Below, piece after piece: positions 8,816 to 17,157 of a stretch of 64,000 bases of DNA. The position numbers and the translations under genes were made by a program. The notes below the pieces were generated by a model. It saw only the letters and a list, made by a program, of their open reading frames with translations. It did not search any database and had not been told where the DNA came from. The stretch's first letter is position 1. Each line of letters starts with the position of its first letter. The stretch comes from Candidatus Tritonobacter lacicola (GTDB taxonomy: Bacteria; Auribacterota; Tritonobacteria; Tritonobacterales; Tritonobacteraceae), in NCBI GenBank assembly GCA_030765135.1, contig JAVCDC010000145.1, positions 1-64,000 on the forward strand, in the 5' to 3' direction.

Positions 8816-9475
8816 TCAGGAAACTTTGTCCTCGAAGGCCTCGATCTTTTTCTCCTCGCCCACTATGATAAGCGTGTCGTCCTCCCTGATGACGTAACCG
8901 GCGGGGGGAAGGAGCTGCAGCTCCGAGTTGTGCGGCTGCCTGATGGCGAAGACGTATATCCCGAACCTGTTCTTCAGGTCGAGCTCGGCCAATGAACGGC
9001 CGTAAAATTTCTTCGGGGCGGGGAACTCGATCACATTGTATCCCTCGGTAAGCCTGACGAACTCCAGCACGTTCGGGTTGGCCACCGTCTTTGCAAGACG
9101 CTGGGCCTCGTCCTTTTCCGGGAAGATGATCTTATCCGCCCCCACAAGGCAGAGAACGCGGGAGTGGTCGTCGCTGATGGCCTTCGCGTAGATGGTGCCG
9201 ACTCCCAGTTCCTTGAGGAAGAGGGTCACCATCACGCCCAGGTCCAGCCTGGTCCCCAGGCAGACGACCGCCGCATCGACATCACCGACGCCCAGCTTCT
9301 CAAGGGTCTCCTTGCACGCGGCGTCCGCAAGGACGGCCTGGTTCACACTGTCCTTTATAGACTGGATCTTCCCCTTGTCGGTATCTATCGCTATAACCTC
9401 GCACCCCTCCTTGGCCAGCGAGACGGCGAGCGTGTAGCCGAAGTTACCCAGGCCTATCACGGCAATCTTTTTCAT
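8816..9475 (-). CDS. ktrA: KtrA/TrkA-type RCK regulator of potassium uptake
   Basis: This cytosolic gating subunit binds nucleotide and controls the membrane channel encoded just upstream. Residues 1-120 form an RCK_N Rossmann fold with GLGNFG at 8-13 and an acidic ribose-binding IDTD near residue 30. Residues about 135-215 form RCK_C (FYGRSLAELDL, DDTLIIVGE). There is one RCK unit in 219 residues, as in KtrA, rather than two as in TrkA of enterobacteria. The start codon lies one base after the stop of the channel gene, so the two are almost certainly co-transcribed and translationally coupled. Confidence 0.92.
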   Translation of the reverse strand: MKKIAVIGLGNFGYTLAVSLAKEGCEVIAIDTDKGKIQSIKDSVNQAVLADAACKETLEKLGVGDVDAAVVCLGTRLDLGVMVTLFLKELGVGTIYAKAISDDHSRVLCLVGADKIIFPEKDEAQRLAKTVANPNVLEFVRLTEGYNVIEFPAPKKFYGRSLAELDLKNRFGIYVFAIRQPHNSELQLLPPAGYVIREDDTLIIVGEEKKIEAFEDKVS

Positions 9476-9476
9476 G

Positions 9477-10862
9477 TCAGCCTATCATAACATTTTCCTC
9501 TGCAAACTCAAACCCCTCTCCCCTGCCGAACCTGCGCGCGACCAGCAGTGCCAGCCACAGGGGGCCGAGCCTCCCCACGAACATCGTTATTATGATTAAG
9601 ACCTTGCCGGCCGGCACGAGCTCGCCCGTGCCGCCCATAGTCAGGCCGACCGTCCCGAAGGCCGATACCGTCTCGAAGAGCAGCTCGATAAATTTCTCCC
9701 GCGTCTCCGGCGTTGGAACAGCGGTGTGCTGGACGATCTGGAGTAACACCGTGACCGCAATAACAAGAACGAGGGCCAGGAAGAACACCGTTGCAGCCCG
9801 CGAGATAACACCCAGCGGTATCTTCCTTCTGAAAGCGGAGACGTTCTCCCTGCCCTTGATCCTGGTCAGGAAGACTGCGACAAGGACGGCCAGCGTCGTG
9901 GTCTTGATTCCCCCGGCGGTAGACGCCGGCGATCCCCCGATGAACATCAGGATCATCAGGACCACGATGCTGGAGTTGGAACACGACGATACCTCGATTG
10001 TGTTGAAGCCGGCCGTCCGGGCCGTGATCGACTGGAAGAACGACGCGGTAATGCTCTCTCCCCAGCCCATTCCAGCCATGGCGTTACGGCATTCCATAAC
10101 AAAGAAAAAGACGGCGCCCGCCAGAATCAGGATGACGGAGGAGGAGAGGACCAGCTTCGTGTGCAGGCTCAATGCCGGCAGGTCTCTCTTCATGACCCTG
10201 GCCCGTATGTACCTGCTCACGTCACCGTAGACGATGAATCCCAAGCCCCCGAGAACGATAAGCACCATCATCGTCACGTTCACAAGCAGTGAGGCCCTGA
10301 AACCGACGAAGCTGTCCGTGTAGAGCGAGAAGCCGGCGTTGCAGAAGGCGGAGACGGAGTGGAAAGCCGCGCTGTACAGGGCCATGCCGGTCGGACAGAC
10401 CCCGCGAAAATAGAGGAAGAGGAGGAGGAACCCGAGACCCTCTATGACGATCGTGACGACTAATATCCTCTTCAGTGCAAGGAGTATGCCCCTGGCACTG
10501 AGATCTTCAAGGCTGTCCTTGAACACCATGACCTCGCCGAAAGAGAGGCGACGGCCAAGCATCATGATGAAGAACGTGGCGAAGGTCATTATCCCCAGCC
10601 CGCCCAGCTGGATGAGGACGAGGATAACGATCTGGCCGAAAAGAGTGAAGTCCGAGCCGGTGTCCTTGACGATGAGGCCGGTTACGCAGACCGCCGATGT
10701 CGAGGTGAAAAGGGCGTCGACGAACGAGATATCGCCGCCGGCAGTGGAGCATGGCAGCTCAAGGAGGAGCGTCCCCAGTGCGATAACCGTGAGGAAGCTC
10801 ATGATCATGAGGGTCCCCGACCCCGGCTCCAACTTCCCGGCACCACCGGACCGCCTCAGCAT
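9477..10862 (-). CDS. ktrB: KtrB/TrkH-type potassium channel subunit
   Basis: This is the ion-conducting inner-membrane subunit of a K+ (or Na+-coupled K+) uptake system. Four filter loops are visible in order: TSAVCVTGL, SAFCNAGFS, ITARTAGFN and SAFGTVGL. Each has the conserved central Gly of the Trk/Ktr/HKT superfamily, and the intervening segments are strongly hydrophobic. The length of 461 residues is normal. It leads a two-gene operon with the RCK regulator. Potassium uptake supports osmotic and pH homeostasis, which would fit the mechanosensitive channel and acid-stress genes elsewhere in this window, although no direct link is shown. Confidence 0.93.
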   Translation of the reverse strand: MLRRSGGAGKLEPGSGTLMIMSFLTVIALGTLLLELPCSTAGGDISFVDALFTSTSAVCVTGLIVKDTGSDFTLFGQIVILVLIQLGGLGIMTFATFFIMMLGRRLSFGEVMVFKDSLEDLSARGILLALKRILVVTIVIEGLGFLLLFLYFRGVCPTGMALYSAAFHSVSAFCNAGFSLYTDSFVGFRASLLVNVTMMVLIVLGGLGFIVYGDVSRYIRARVMKRDLPALSLHTKLVLSSSVILILAGAVFFFVMECRNAMAGMGWGESITASFFQSITARTAGFNTIEVSSCSNSSIVVLMILMFIGGSPASTAGGIKTTTLAVLVAVFLTRIKGRENVSAFRRKIPLGVISRAATVFFLALVLVIAVTVLLQIVQHTAVPTPETREKFIELLFETVSAFGTVGLTMGGTGELVPAGKVLIIITMFVGRLGPLWLALLVARRFGRGEGFEFAEENVMIG

Positions 10863-10945
10863 GTTATAGACACCTCCACAATCTTTTTACGGCAGAAGCT
10901 ACAAGCTCTTATAACAAACCGGAACAAGATGCCTCATCGTTGCCT

Positions 10946-11575
10946 TTACATCTCCCTCGAGAGCCGCTCGATGAGGCCGTCTATCGCCTTGAGGATTGAA
11001 GCCGGGACCACCCTCAATATCTCTCCTTCTTTCCGGACAGCCCTGAGGCTTGCTATAAGCCGACCCAGGTGCCGGGCGCGGCGCTCCCTCCCCGCGGCTT
11101 CCGGATCGGCCGCCTCCTTGAGGCTCTTGAAACGGCTGTAGACATCCCTGTGATCCTTTCCCTCGACCAGGACATCCCCCCTGAGAACCTGGAGGTCCGC
11201 CTCCGAGAGAACGCCGCTCTTCCTCGCGCGACGCAGGACGCCTATCGCATCCGGCGATGGAACTTTCCCCGGCGACAGATTTTCCGCGCGGAGAAAGTCC
11301 GGCTCCTCCTCTTCGAGGTAACGGTACGACAGGAGCAGCTTCGAGGCCGTCGCCCGACGGATCCCGACCTCCTTCGAGCAGTATCCCTCGAAGCTCAGGA
11401 ATCCCCAGCTTTTATACATTTTATCGCTCCGAACGACGTGGAGACAACGGGCCAGTTCTATCCAGGACGTCTTGAAGCTCCTGGCCGAGAGCAGGACCCG
11501 GTGACGCAAGGACCCTTCCTCGACTTCCGTCAGTTTACTCTCTATAGCCTGCAGGGACTTCGGCTTTGCCTGCAT
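10946..11575 (-). CDS. Conserved hypothetical protein with a helix-rich, possibly DNA-binding N-terminus
   Basis: I do not recognise a named family. The start at 11575 (MQAKPKSL) is preferred because AAAGGGG lies 7 bases upstream; an in-frame ATG at 11605 has none. The first half (SWIELARCLHVVRSDKMYKSW, then GYCSKEVGIRRATASKLL) reads like a bundle with a helix-turn-helix-like segment. The same layout occurs in uncharacterised deltaproteobacterial proteins as I remember them. The C-terminal third is a basic coiled stretch (GRERRARHLGRLIASLRAVRKEGE). No membrane segment or catalytic motif is visible. It stands alone on the minus strand, so a regulatory role is only a guess. Confidence 0.6.
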   Translation of the reverse strand: MQAKPKSLQAIESKLTEVEEGSLRHRVLLSARSFKTSWIELARCLHVVRSDKMYKSWGFLSFEGYCSKEVGIRRATASKLLLSYRYLEEEEPDFLRAENLSPGKVPSPDAIGVLRRARKSGVLSEADLQVLRGDVLVEGKDHRDVYSRFKSLKEAADPEAAGRERRARHLGRLIASLRAVRKEGEILRVVPASILKAIDGLIERLSREM

Positions 11576-11753
11576 ATTGAATCCCCTTTCATTAACCCTT
11601 CCCAAAAAAACACGAAGGTGTTTAGTTTATAACATTCCGGTAAAAAGCAGTACCCGTAATAATTCCACGCAATTATCGATTGTCCGCAGAGATAATATCG
11701 TGTAGTCTTTCAAAAGAAAGCCATGGAGACCGTTAACCCAACGGAGGAAGAAC

Positions 11754-12056
11754 ATGCTCGGTAAACTAGGCGATATGGGCGGTATGATAAAAGCCATGAG
11801 CCAGATGAAGAAAGCCCGGAAGCAACTGAGGAGCCTCACCTTTTCGGCGACCGCCGGCGAGGTAACGGCAACCGTGAACGGGGAAATGGACCTCGTCGGC
11901 ATCGAGATCGACCCGCAGGCCCTCCAGCCCGATCGCGCGACGGCACTCGAGAGTCAGATCACAGGCGCGGTGAACGACGCCCTCAAGAAGGCGAAGATGG
12001 AATCGGCGAAAATGCTCAGCGGCATGACAGGCCTGAAGATCCCCGGGATGGGATAG
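11754..12056 (+). CDS. ybaB: YbaB/EbfC family nucleoid-associated protein
   Basis: This small cytosolic dimer binds DNA. Family members such as E. coli YbaB and Borrelia EbfC act as nucleoid-associated factors and are usually encoded beside dnaX and recR. Those partners are absent here. The 100-residue length, the Met-rich GGMIKAMSQMKKAR opening, the central VTATVNGEMDLVGIEID strand pair and the helical AVNDALKKAKMESAKMLSGMTGLKIPGMG tail match the family well. A GGAGGAAG ribosome site lies just before the ATG. The next gene starts about 50 bases downstream, and the two may share a transcript. Confidence 0.92.
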   Translation: MLGKLGDMGGMIKAMSQMKKARKQLRSLTFSATAGEVTATVNGEMDLVGIEIDPQALQPDRATALESQITGAVNDALKKAKMESAKMLSGMTGLKIPGMG

Positions 12057-12104
12057 GCGTACAGGCACAAGATGCAACACTTTGATAAAAATGGGAGAAA
12101 TAAC

Positions 12105-12545
12105 ATGAAAAAGGTCCTCTGCAGCTGCCTCGTACTTGCAATCTGTTTGTCCTGCGGATGCGCCCGGCTGCGTCTGTGTAAAAAAGAGGCCCCGGGAGAG
12201 ACGGAGCTTGTCTTAATATACCGGGACATCGTCGCGGGAGAAGATGCCCGGCCCCGCTACGAAACGAAGTTCAAGGTATTCATCGACGGCGAGCTCGCCG
12301 GCGAAAGCGATGCGGCGAAGAGGTTCGAGAAAAAAACCTTGCGCGTCGCGGTTGAGCCCGGCCCCCACGCTGTTATAGTCGAAGGATACGCCCTCAAGGA
12401 CGGCGTATGGGAGAAGAGAACGAAAGCAAAAGGCTATTCCGCCGACCATCGTCTCGAAAAGGAAATCGAGATAAGCCCGGGCGAACAAATGATCGTAAAT
12501 TTCATAGTTCCCGACAGGGCAAAACATCTAAAGATACGCTTGTAA
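12105..12545 (+). CDS. Small exported lipoprotein of unknown function
   Basis: The start at 12105 (MKKVLCSC) is chosen because GGGAGAAA lies directly upstream. An earlier in-frame ATG at 12072 has no ribosome site and would spoil the signal peptide. The N-terminus is a short Lys pair, a hydrophobic run and LSCGC, a loose lipobox. The mature part of about 125 residues is mostly beta-strand (KFKVFIDGELAGESD, VEPGPHAVIVEGYA, IEISPGEQMIVNFIV), with a layout like PEGA-type or carboxypeptidase-regulatory-like sandwiches in which a short peptide argument is decorated. No enzyme motif is seen. Its role in the envelope is unknown. Confidence 0.65.
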   Translation: MKKVLCSCLVLAICLSCGCARLRLCKKEAPGETELVLIYRDIVAGEDARPRYETKFKVFIDGELAGESDAAKRFEKKTLRVAVEPGPHAVIVEGYALKDGVWEKRTKAKGYSADHRLEKEIEISPGEQMIVNFIVPDRAKHLKIRL

Positions 12546-12572
12546 GTGAAAAGCTTCCCGGCCATTTTTTTC

Positions 12573-12601
12573 TTGACCGGATTCATAAGGAAGCATACAT
12601 T
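12573..12601 (+). promoter_or_regulatory. Sigma70-like promoter for the XRE-type gene
   Basis: TTGACC (12573-12578) and TACATT (12596-12601) are separated by 17 bases, about 46 bases before the ATG at 12648. The surrounding sequence is AT-rich against a GC-rich background. Confidence 0.5.
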
Positions 12602-12647
12602 AAAAATGTTTCGCTGAAATACACAAAACGAATTAAGGAGGTCGATT

Positions 12648-13139
12648 ATGCCTAACGTTGCCTCGGTATTGAGGGAAGAGATAAAGAGACTGTCGCGCAA
12701 AGAGATCAGGCAGTCGACGACCCGGCTCAAGGGCAAGGTCATAGCCCTCTCGAAGACGGTAAGCCGCCAGAGGAACAAGGTCGCCGGATTGGAGAAAGAG
12801 ATCGCGCAACTCCGCAAGATGGTTATGGCCGGTAAACCCGCTCCCATCGCGGCACCGGCAGAGGCGCTGAAGAAAGCCCGCCTAGGCCCCAGGTCGATCA
12901 GGGCACAGCGAAATCGGCTGAAACTGACACAGGCACAGTACGCAAAGCTCCTCTGCGTGAGCTCACCGACCATCCTTGCATGGGAGAAGGGGAAGTCGAC
13001 GCCGAGGGGAGAAAAACTGGCCGCCCTCGTCGGCATCCGCAAAGTGTCGCCGGCCGAAGCCCGCCAGAGACTCGGCCTCCCGCCGGTTGCCCGGAAGAAA
13101 AAGAAAAGGAAGAAGGGAAAGAGAAAGAAGAAAAAATAA
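12648..13139 (+). CDS. XRE-type helix-turn-helix protein with coiled coil and poly-lysine tail
   Basis: Residues about 20-60 form a likely coiled coil (TVSRQRNKVAGLEKEIAQLR). An Ala/Pro linker and an XRE-type helix-turn-helix at about residues 85-135 follow (RNRLKLTQAQYAKLLCVSS, then ILAWEKGKSTPR). The last 16 residues are almost all Lys and Arg. This suggests a dimeric sequence-specific DNA-binding protein with extra electrostatic DNA contact. The target is unknown. AAGGAGG precedes the ATG, and the gene has its own candidate promoter and a strong terminator, so it is probably monocistronic. Confidence 0.8.
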   Translation: MPNVASVLREEIKRLSRKEIRQSTTRLKGKVIALSKTVSRQRNKVAGLEKEIAQLRKMVMAGKPAPIAAPAEALKKARLGPRSIRAQRNRLKLTQAQYAKLLCVSSPTILAWEKGKSTPRGEKLAALVGIRKVSPAEARQRLGLPPVARKKKKRKKGKRKKKK

Positions 13140-13171
13140 ATAGGGTGCATTTTATTATCCCTTTGCACACC

Positions 13172-13216
13172 GGCAGCCCGGAGCGAAAGATATCGTTCCG
13201 GGCTGCCGCTTTTTTA
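13172..13216 (+). terminator. Rho-independent terminator after the XRE-type gene
   Basis: GGCAGCCCGGA (13172-13182) pairs perfectly with TCCGGGCTGCC (13197-13207) and is followed by GCTTTTTT. Confidence 0.92.
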
Positions 13217-13281
13217 GTTCTATTTACAACCGGAATTAATTACCATTTGATAGGGGAAACACATCGCGATTTGAGGTTGTG

Positions 13282-13836
13282 ATGGTTATTATAATTATCT
13301 CACTGGTACTCGTACTTATCCTCTGGAGCGTCGTTACATTCAACAGGCTCGTACGCGGGAAGAACCTCGTGCGCGAGGCATGGAGCGGTATCGACGTCCA
13401 GCTCAAGAGGCGGTACAACCTTATACCGGCCCTCGTGGAGGCCGTGAAGGGCTACAGCGGGCACGAGCGGAAGCTCTTCGTGAAAATAGCGGAGATGCGC
13501 TCACGGTGCGTGGCCGCCGGGGGCGTGAGGGAGCAGGGTGAAGCGGAAAACCTGCTCTCGCGGACGATTAAATCCCTCTTCGCCGTGGCCGAGGCTTACC
13601 CCGACCTCAAGGCAAACCGGGGCTTTCTCAACCTTCAGGAAAACCTCTCTGAGATAGAGGACGAGATCCAGCTCGCACGGCGCTACTACAACGGAACTGT
13701 GAGAAACTTCAACATCAGGGTAGAGTCCTTCCCCGGCATGCTGGTGGCCGGGCTGTGCGGCTTCAGGCAGGCAGGCTTCTTCGAGATCGAATACGCCACG
13801 GAGCGCCAGGCTCCAGAGGTGAAGTTCCAGCAGTGA
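13282..13836 (+). CDS. lemA: LemA family membrane protein
   Basis: An N-terminal hydrophobic helix (VIIIISLVLVLILWSVV) anchors the protein. It is followed by the LemA signature NLVREAWSGIDVQLKRRYNL, with IPALVEAVKGY and the long helices of the family. The length of 184 residues is normal. LemA proteins are of uncertain function; they are commonly paired with DUF2207 and TPM-domain proteins, as here, where two DUF2207-type genes follow. The ATG at 13282 is used, with GAGG upstream; a GTG one codon earlier is possible. The stop lies two bases before the next start, so this is the first gene of an operon. Confidence 0.9.
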   Translation: MVIIIISLVLVLILWSVVTFNRLVRGKNLVREAWSGIDVQLKRRYNLIPALVEAVKGYSGHERKLFVKIAEMRSRCVAAGGVREQGEAENLLSRTIKSLFAVAEAYPDLKANRGFLNLQENLSEIEDEIQLARRYYNGTVRNFNIRVESFPGMLVAGLCGFRQAGFFEIEYATERQAPEVKFQQ

Positions 13837-13838
13837 CG

Positions 13839-15026
13839 ATGAAGGCGGCAGCCGTATTCCTTGCAATCCTTGCGGTCGCGGCCGCCGTCAGCGGTGAAAC
13901 ACCCATCGGTGAGACGGCGCCCCCGAGGAGGACCGTTCACCTCGCCGACCCAGAGCGCATCCTCGGCTTCCACTCCGACATCGTCCTTCTCGACGACGGC
14001 TCGCTGAAGGTCACCGAGACAATCGAGGTCATAGCACTCGGCCGGGAGATACGCCGCGGCATCTACCGCGACTTCCCGGCGCCGCGCGGTTCATCCGGAA
14101 AGGACAAAGAGAGCGGATTCAAGATCATCGAAGTCCTCCGCGACGGGGAGGCCGAGCCCTACCACACGGTCACGCTCAGCTCCTGCACGCGCGTCTACAT
14201 GGGGAAGGCGGACCTCTTGCTGGAGCCGGGCGAGTACACCTACACGTTTACCTATTTGACAAAGCGAGGAGCGGAGACAGCGGCCAGCGAAGAAGAACTC
14301 TACTGGAACGTGAACGGCCTTAAATGGCAATTTCCCATGGACAAGATATCGGCAACGATAACGCTACCTGAGGGCATATCAGCCGAGACGGTCCTCCGCG
14401 AAGGCTATACGGGCAAGCGTGGAAAAAGAGGATTGGACTATCGATCATGGATCAACGGGTCGGGCAGAATTCGTTTTGAAACGACCAGGCCGTTCCTGCC
14501 GGGCGAATGCCTTACCATACTGCTACGCTGGTCGAAGGGTATCGTGTCGGAGCCAACTTACAAGGGATACGCTGATAAGACTATAGAATTACCTCCTTTT
14601 CATGGAGAGAAGAAGAGAGTGGCAGTCCTTGATTTGACAATGACAGAAAATATTGATAAAGCGCTTGCGATACCACTCTCTGACCAGCTAAGGGCAGAAC
14701 TCTTTGAAACAGGACACTTTATTATGATGGACAGGAAAAATATGCAGGATATTTTAGAGGAACAAGACTTTCAGTACAGTGGACGATGCGATTCGATAGA
14801 GTCTCTTGTTAAGATAGGCAAAATCTTGAGAGTGCAGAAAATGGTTTCAGGAAGCTTGGGGAAAATTGGGGAAAGTTACCTAATCAGTTTAAAAATGGTA
14901 GATATAGAAACGGCTGAGATTAACAGTGTATCCAGGGAAAAGTGTATTGGTATGACAGACCAGCTAGTAGATGGAGTTTGTGTAGCTGCAAAGAAGCTCG
15001 TTCAAATATACGAGTCCGGGAAGTGA
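13839..15026 (+). CDS. Chimera: DUF2207 ectodomain joined to a CsgG/LpoB-like domain
   Basis: The start MKAAAVFL at 13839 gives a clean signal peptide, two bases after lemA. Residues about 35-240 match the exported N-terminal domain of DUF2207, including RGIYRDFP, LEPGEYTYTFTY and ELYWNVNG, and align with the next gene. Homology stops at LLRWSKGIVSEP, exactly where DUF2207 proteins enter their first membrane helix. From about residue 257 an unrelated domain begins (KKRVAVLDLTMTENIDKALA, MMDRKNMQDILEEQDF, VSGSLGKIGESYLISLKMVD), typical of CsgG/LpoB/TolB-N-like periplasmic proteins. Bases from about 14570 to the stop are clearly more AT-rich. The protein therefore lacks the membrane anchor and should be periplasmic. 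A recombination origin is inferred. Confidence 0.75.
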   Translation: MKAAAVFLAILAVAAAVSGETPIGETAPPRRTVHLADPERILGFHSDIVLLDDGSLKVTETIEVIALGREIRRGIYRDFPAPRGSSGKDKESGFKIIEVLRDGEAEPYHTVTLSSCTRVYMGKADLLLEPGEYTYTFTYLTKRGAETAASEEELYWNVNGLKWQFPMDKISATITLPEGISAETVLREGYTGKRGKRGLDYRSWINGSGRIRFETTRPFLPGECLTILLRWSKGIVSEPTYKGYADKTIELPPFHGEKKRVAVLDLTMTENIDKALAIPLSDQLRAELFETGHFIMMDRKNMQDILEEQDFQYSGRCDSIESLVKIGKILRVQKMVSGSLGKIGESYLISLKMVDIETAEINSVSREKCIGMTDQLVDGVCVAAKKLVQIYESGK

Positions 15027-15079
15027 AATGACTAACTTTTAAACAGCATAACAATGGTAAACACTGTGGAGGTATAGCA

Positions 15080-17059
15080 ATGATAAGAAAAAATGGATTG
15101 CATCGCTATATTTCAATTGTTGCGTCCACTTTCATCTGCCTTACGACTTCGATGGCTGAGCAGTCCTCCGCCGATGAAAGAATACTCTCCTACCACAGCC
15201 ATATCACCGTGCACGAGGATTCCTCCATGACCGTACGGGAGACCATTAAGGTCAGAAGCGAGGGAAAGAAAATAAAGCGCGGCATCTACCGGGACTTTCC
15301 CACGAGGTACAAAGACCATTTGGGCAATCGATATGTCGTCGACTTCAAGGTCAGAGAGGTTCTGAGGGACGGAAAGCCGGAGGCGTACCACACCGAGAGC
15401 CTGAGCAACGGCACGCGGGTAAAAATGGGGAAGAAGGACGTCCGCCTCCCGCCCGGGGAGTACACCTACGCCATCACGTATGAGACGAACAGGCAGCTTG
15501 GCTTCTTCGAGGACCACGACGAGCTCTACTGGAACGTCACGGGCAACGACTGGGAGTTTCCAATTGAGGAGGCCTCGGCGACGTTGGAACTGCCCGAGGG
15601 CATTTCCCGGAGCAGCCTGACCCTTCAGGGGTATACGGGCCCGGAGGGCTCTACAGCCGGCAACCTCATGATATCCGTCGATGATTATGAGTACCCGGCT
15701 TTTCACACGACAAAGCCGTTGAAATCCCTGGAGGGCCTCACGATCGTGGCCGCCTGGCCGAAGGGCTTCGTTGAGCCGCCGTCACGCGCCGAAAAGTTCG
15801 GCTATTTCGTCCGGGACAATCTTGGCGCCGGCGTGGGCGGACTCGGCGTCCTTGTCATCCTCGGATACTACCTGGTGACGTGGGCCATGGCAGGGAAGGA
15901 CCCCACCGGGGGGACGATCATTCCCCTCTACCGCCCGCCGGAGGGATTCTCCCCGGCGGCCATGCGCTACATCTTCAAGATGGGCTACGACAGCAAGGCC
16001 TTCACCGCCGCCCTTATCAACATGGCCGTGAAGGGATTCATAACCATCCGTGAGGAAGATGGTGTCTACACCGTGGTCAAAGAGCGCGCAGAGACAAAGG
16101 GACTCTCACCGGAAGAGAAGAAGATCGCCGCCAGATTGCTGAAGCCCCGACTGAAAAGCGAAGTGGAACTCCAGAAGAAGAACCACTCGAGAATAGGGAA
16201 GGCCGTCGTGGCGTTGAAGAAGTCTCTCAAGCTCCAGTACGAAACAAAATACTTCGTCACCAACAAGAAATACTTCATCCCGGGACTGGTGCTTTCCATC
16301 GTCGTCATCCTCGCCGCCGCCGTGTGCGCGGGGATCGCCGGAAACGCGCCCGCGGTGCTCTTCATGTGTGCCTGGCTCACCGGATGGAGCGTCGGCGTGG
16401 TCTTCCTCCTGTTCGCCGTGATATCCGCCTGGAAAAGCGTATTCCAGTGGAGCGGCGGAAGACTGCAGCACCTGGGGGTAGCGATACCAATTACCCTCTT
16501 CGCACTGCCGTTCCTGGCCGGCGAGGCCTTCGGTATATGGTTCCTCATCTCTCACTCGACCCCGCTGTTGATACCCCTCATGCTGGCAATCGTCTTCATC
16601 AACTGCCTCTTCTACCACCTGCTGAAGGCACCCACGCGCGCGGGGAGGATGCTGCTCGACAAGATCGAGGGGTTCAGGATGTATCTCGGCGTGGCGGAGA
16701 AGGAGCGCCTCGATCTCCTCAGCTCACAGAAAAAGACGCCCGAGCTTTTCGAGCGGTACCTCCCGTACGCCCTCGCCCTCGACCTGGAAAACAGGTGGTC
16801 CGAGAAGTTCGCCGACGTCCTCGCCCGGGCCAGGGAGGACGGCACGGAATACCGCCCCGTGTGGTACTCCGGCACCTCGTGGAGCAGCGCCAGACCCGGG
16901 ACCTTCGCGTCATCTCTCGGCGGGACATTCTCCTCCGCGATATCCTCCTCGTCCACCGCCCCCGGTTCGAGTTCCGGCCTCGGCGGTGGCGGATTCTCCG
17001 GTGGAGGCGGGGGATCCTCCGGGGGAGGCGGAGGCGGAGGCGGAGGCGGAGGCTGGTAA
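15080..17059 (+). CDS. DUF2207 membrane protein with Gly-rich tail
   Basis: This 659-residue protein has the full DUF2207 layout: signal peptide, exported domain (RGIYRDFPTRYKDHLGNRY, ELYWNVTGNDWEFP), membrane helix near residue 255, a cytoplasmic segment, a cluster of membrane helices at about 400-515, and a C-terminal low-complexity tail of Gly and Ser ending in GGW. The family is frequently found with LemA and is of unknown function, with proposed roles in envelope maintenance. The 5' end, up to about 15150, is AT-rich like the preceding chimeric half and then reverts to GC-rich sequence. A GGAGG ribosome site precedes the ATG. Confidence 0.88.
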   Translation: MIRKNGLHRYISIVASTFICLTTSMAEQSSADERILSYHSHITVHEDSSMTVRETIKVRSEGKKIKRGIYRDFPTRYKDHLGNRYVVDFKVREVLRDGKPEAYHTESLSNGTRVKMGKKDVRLPPGEYTYAITYETNRQLGFFEDHDELYWNVTGNDWEFPIEEASATLELPEGISRSSLTLQGYTGPEGSTAGNLMISVDDYEYPAFHTTKPLKSLEGLTIVAAWPKGFVEPPSRAEKFGYFVRDNLGAGVGGLGVLVILGYYLVTWAMAGKDPTGGTIIPLYRPPEGFSPAAMRYIFKMGYDSKAFTAALINMAVKGFITIREEDGVYTVVKERAETKGLSPEEKKIAARLLKPRLKSEVELQKKNHSRIGKAVVALKKSLKLQYETKYFVTNKKYFIPGLVLSIVVILAAAVCAGIAGNAPAVLFMCAWLTGWSVGVVFLLFAVISAWKSVFQWSGGRLQHLGVAIPITLFALPFLAGEAFGIWFLISHSTPLLIPLMLAIVFINCLFYHLLKAPTRAGRMLLDKIEGFRMYLGVAEKERLDLLSSQKKTPELFERYLPYALALDLENRWSEKFADVLARAREDGTEYRPVWYSGTSWSSARPGTFASSLGGTFSSAISSSSTAPGSSSGLGGGGFSGGGGGSSGGGGGGGGGGGW

Positions 17060-17089
17060 AAATAGGGGACGGTGTTTACTTGTTAACTT
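17060..17089 (+). repeat. 30-bp repeat, left copy (REP/RAYT-like end)
   Basis: This sequence starts AAATAGGGGACGG and matches 18205-18234 on the opposite strand at 27 of 30 positions. Such GGGGACGG-containing ends are often seen beside REP-associated tyrosine transposase genes. The two copies enclose 17090-18204. Confidence 0.75.
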
Positions 17090-17157
17090 CTTTATTATGC
17101 ATACCGCCCCGTCTTTTTTCGATCTGCTGTAGAGACTGAAAATACGGAAAGAGGGTC

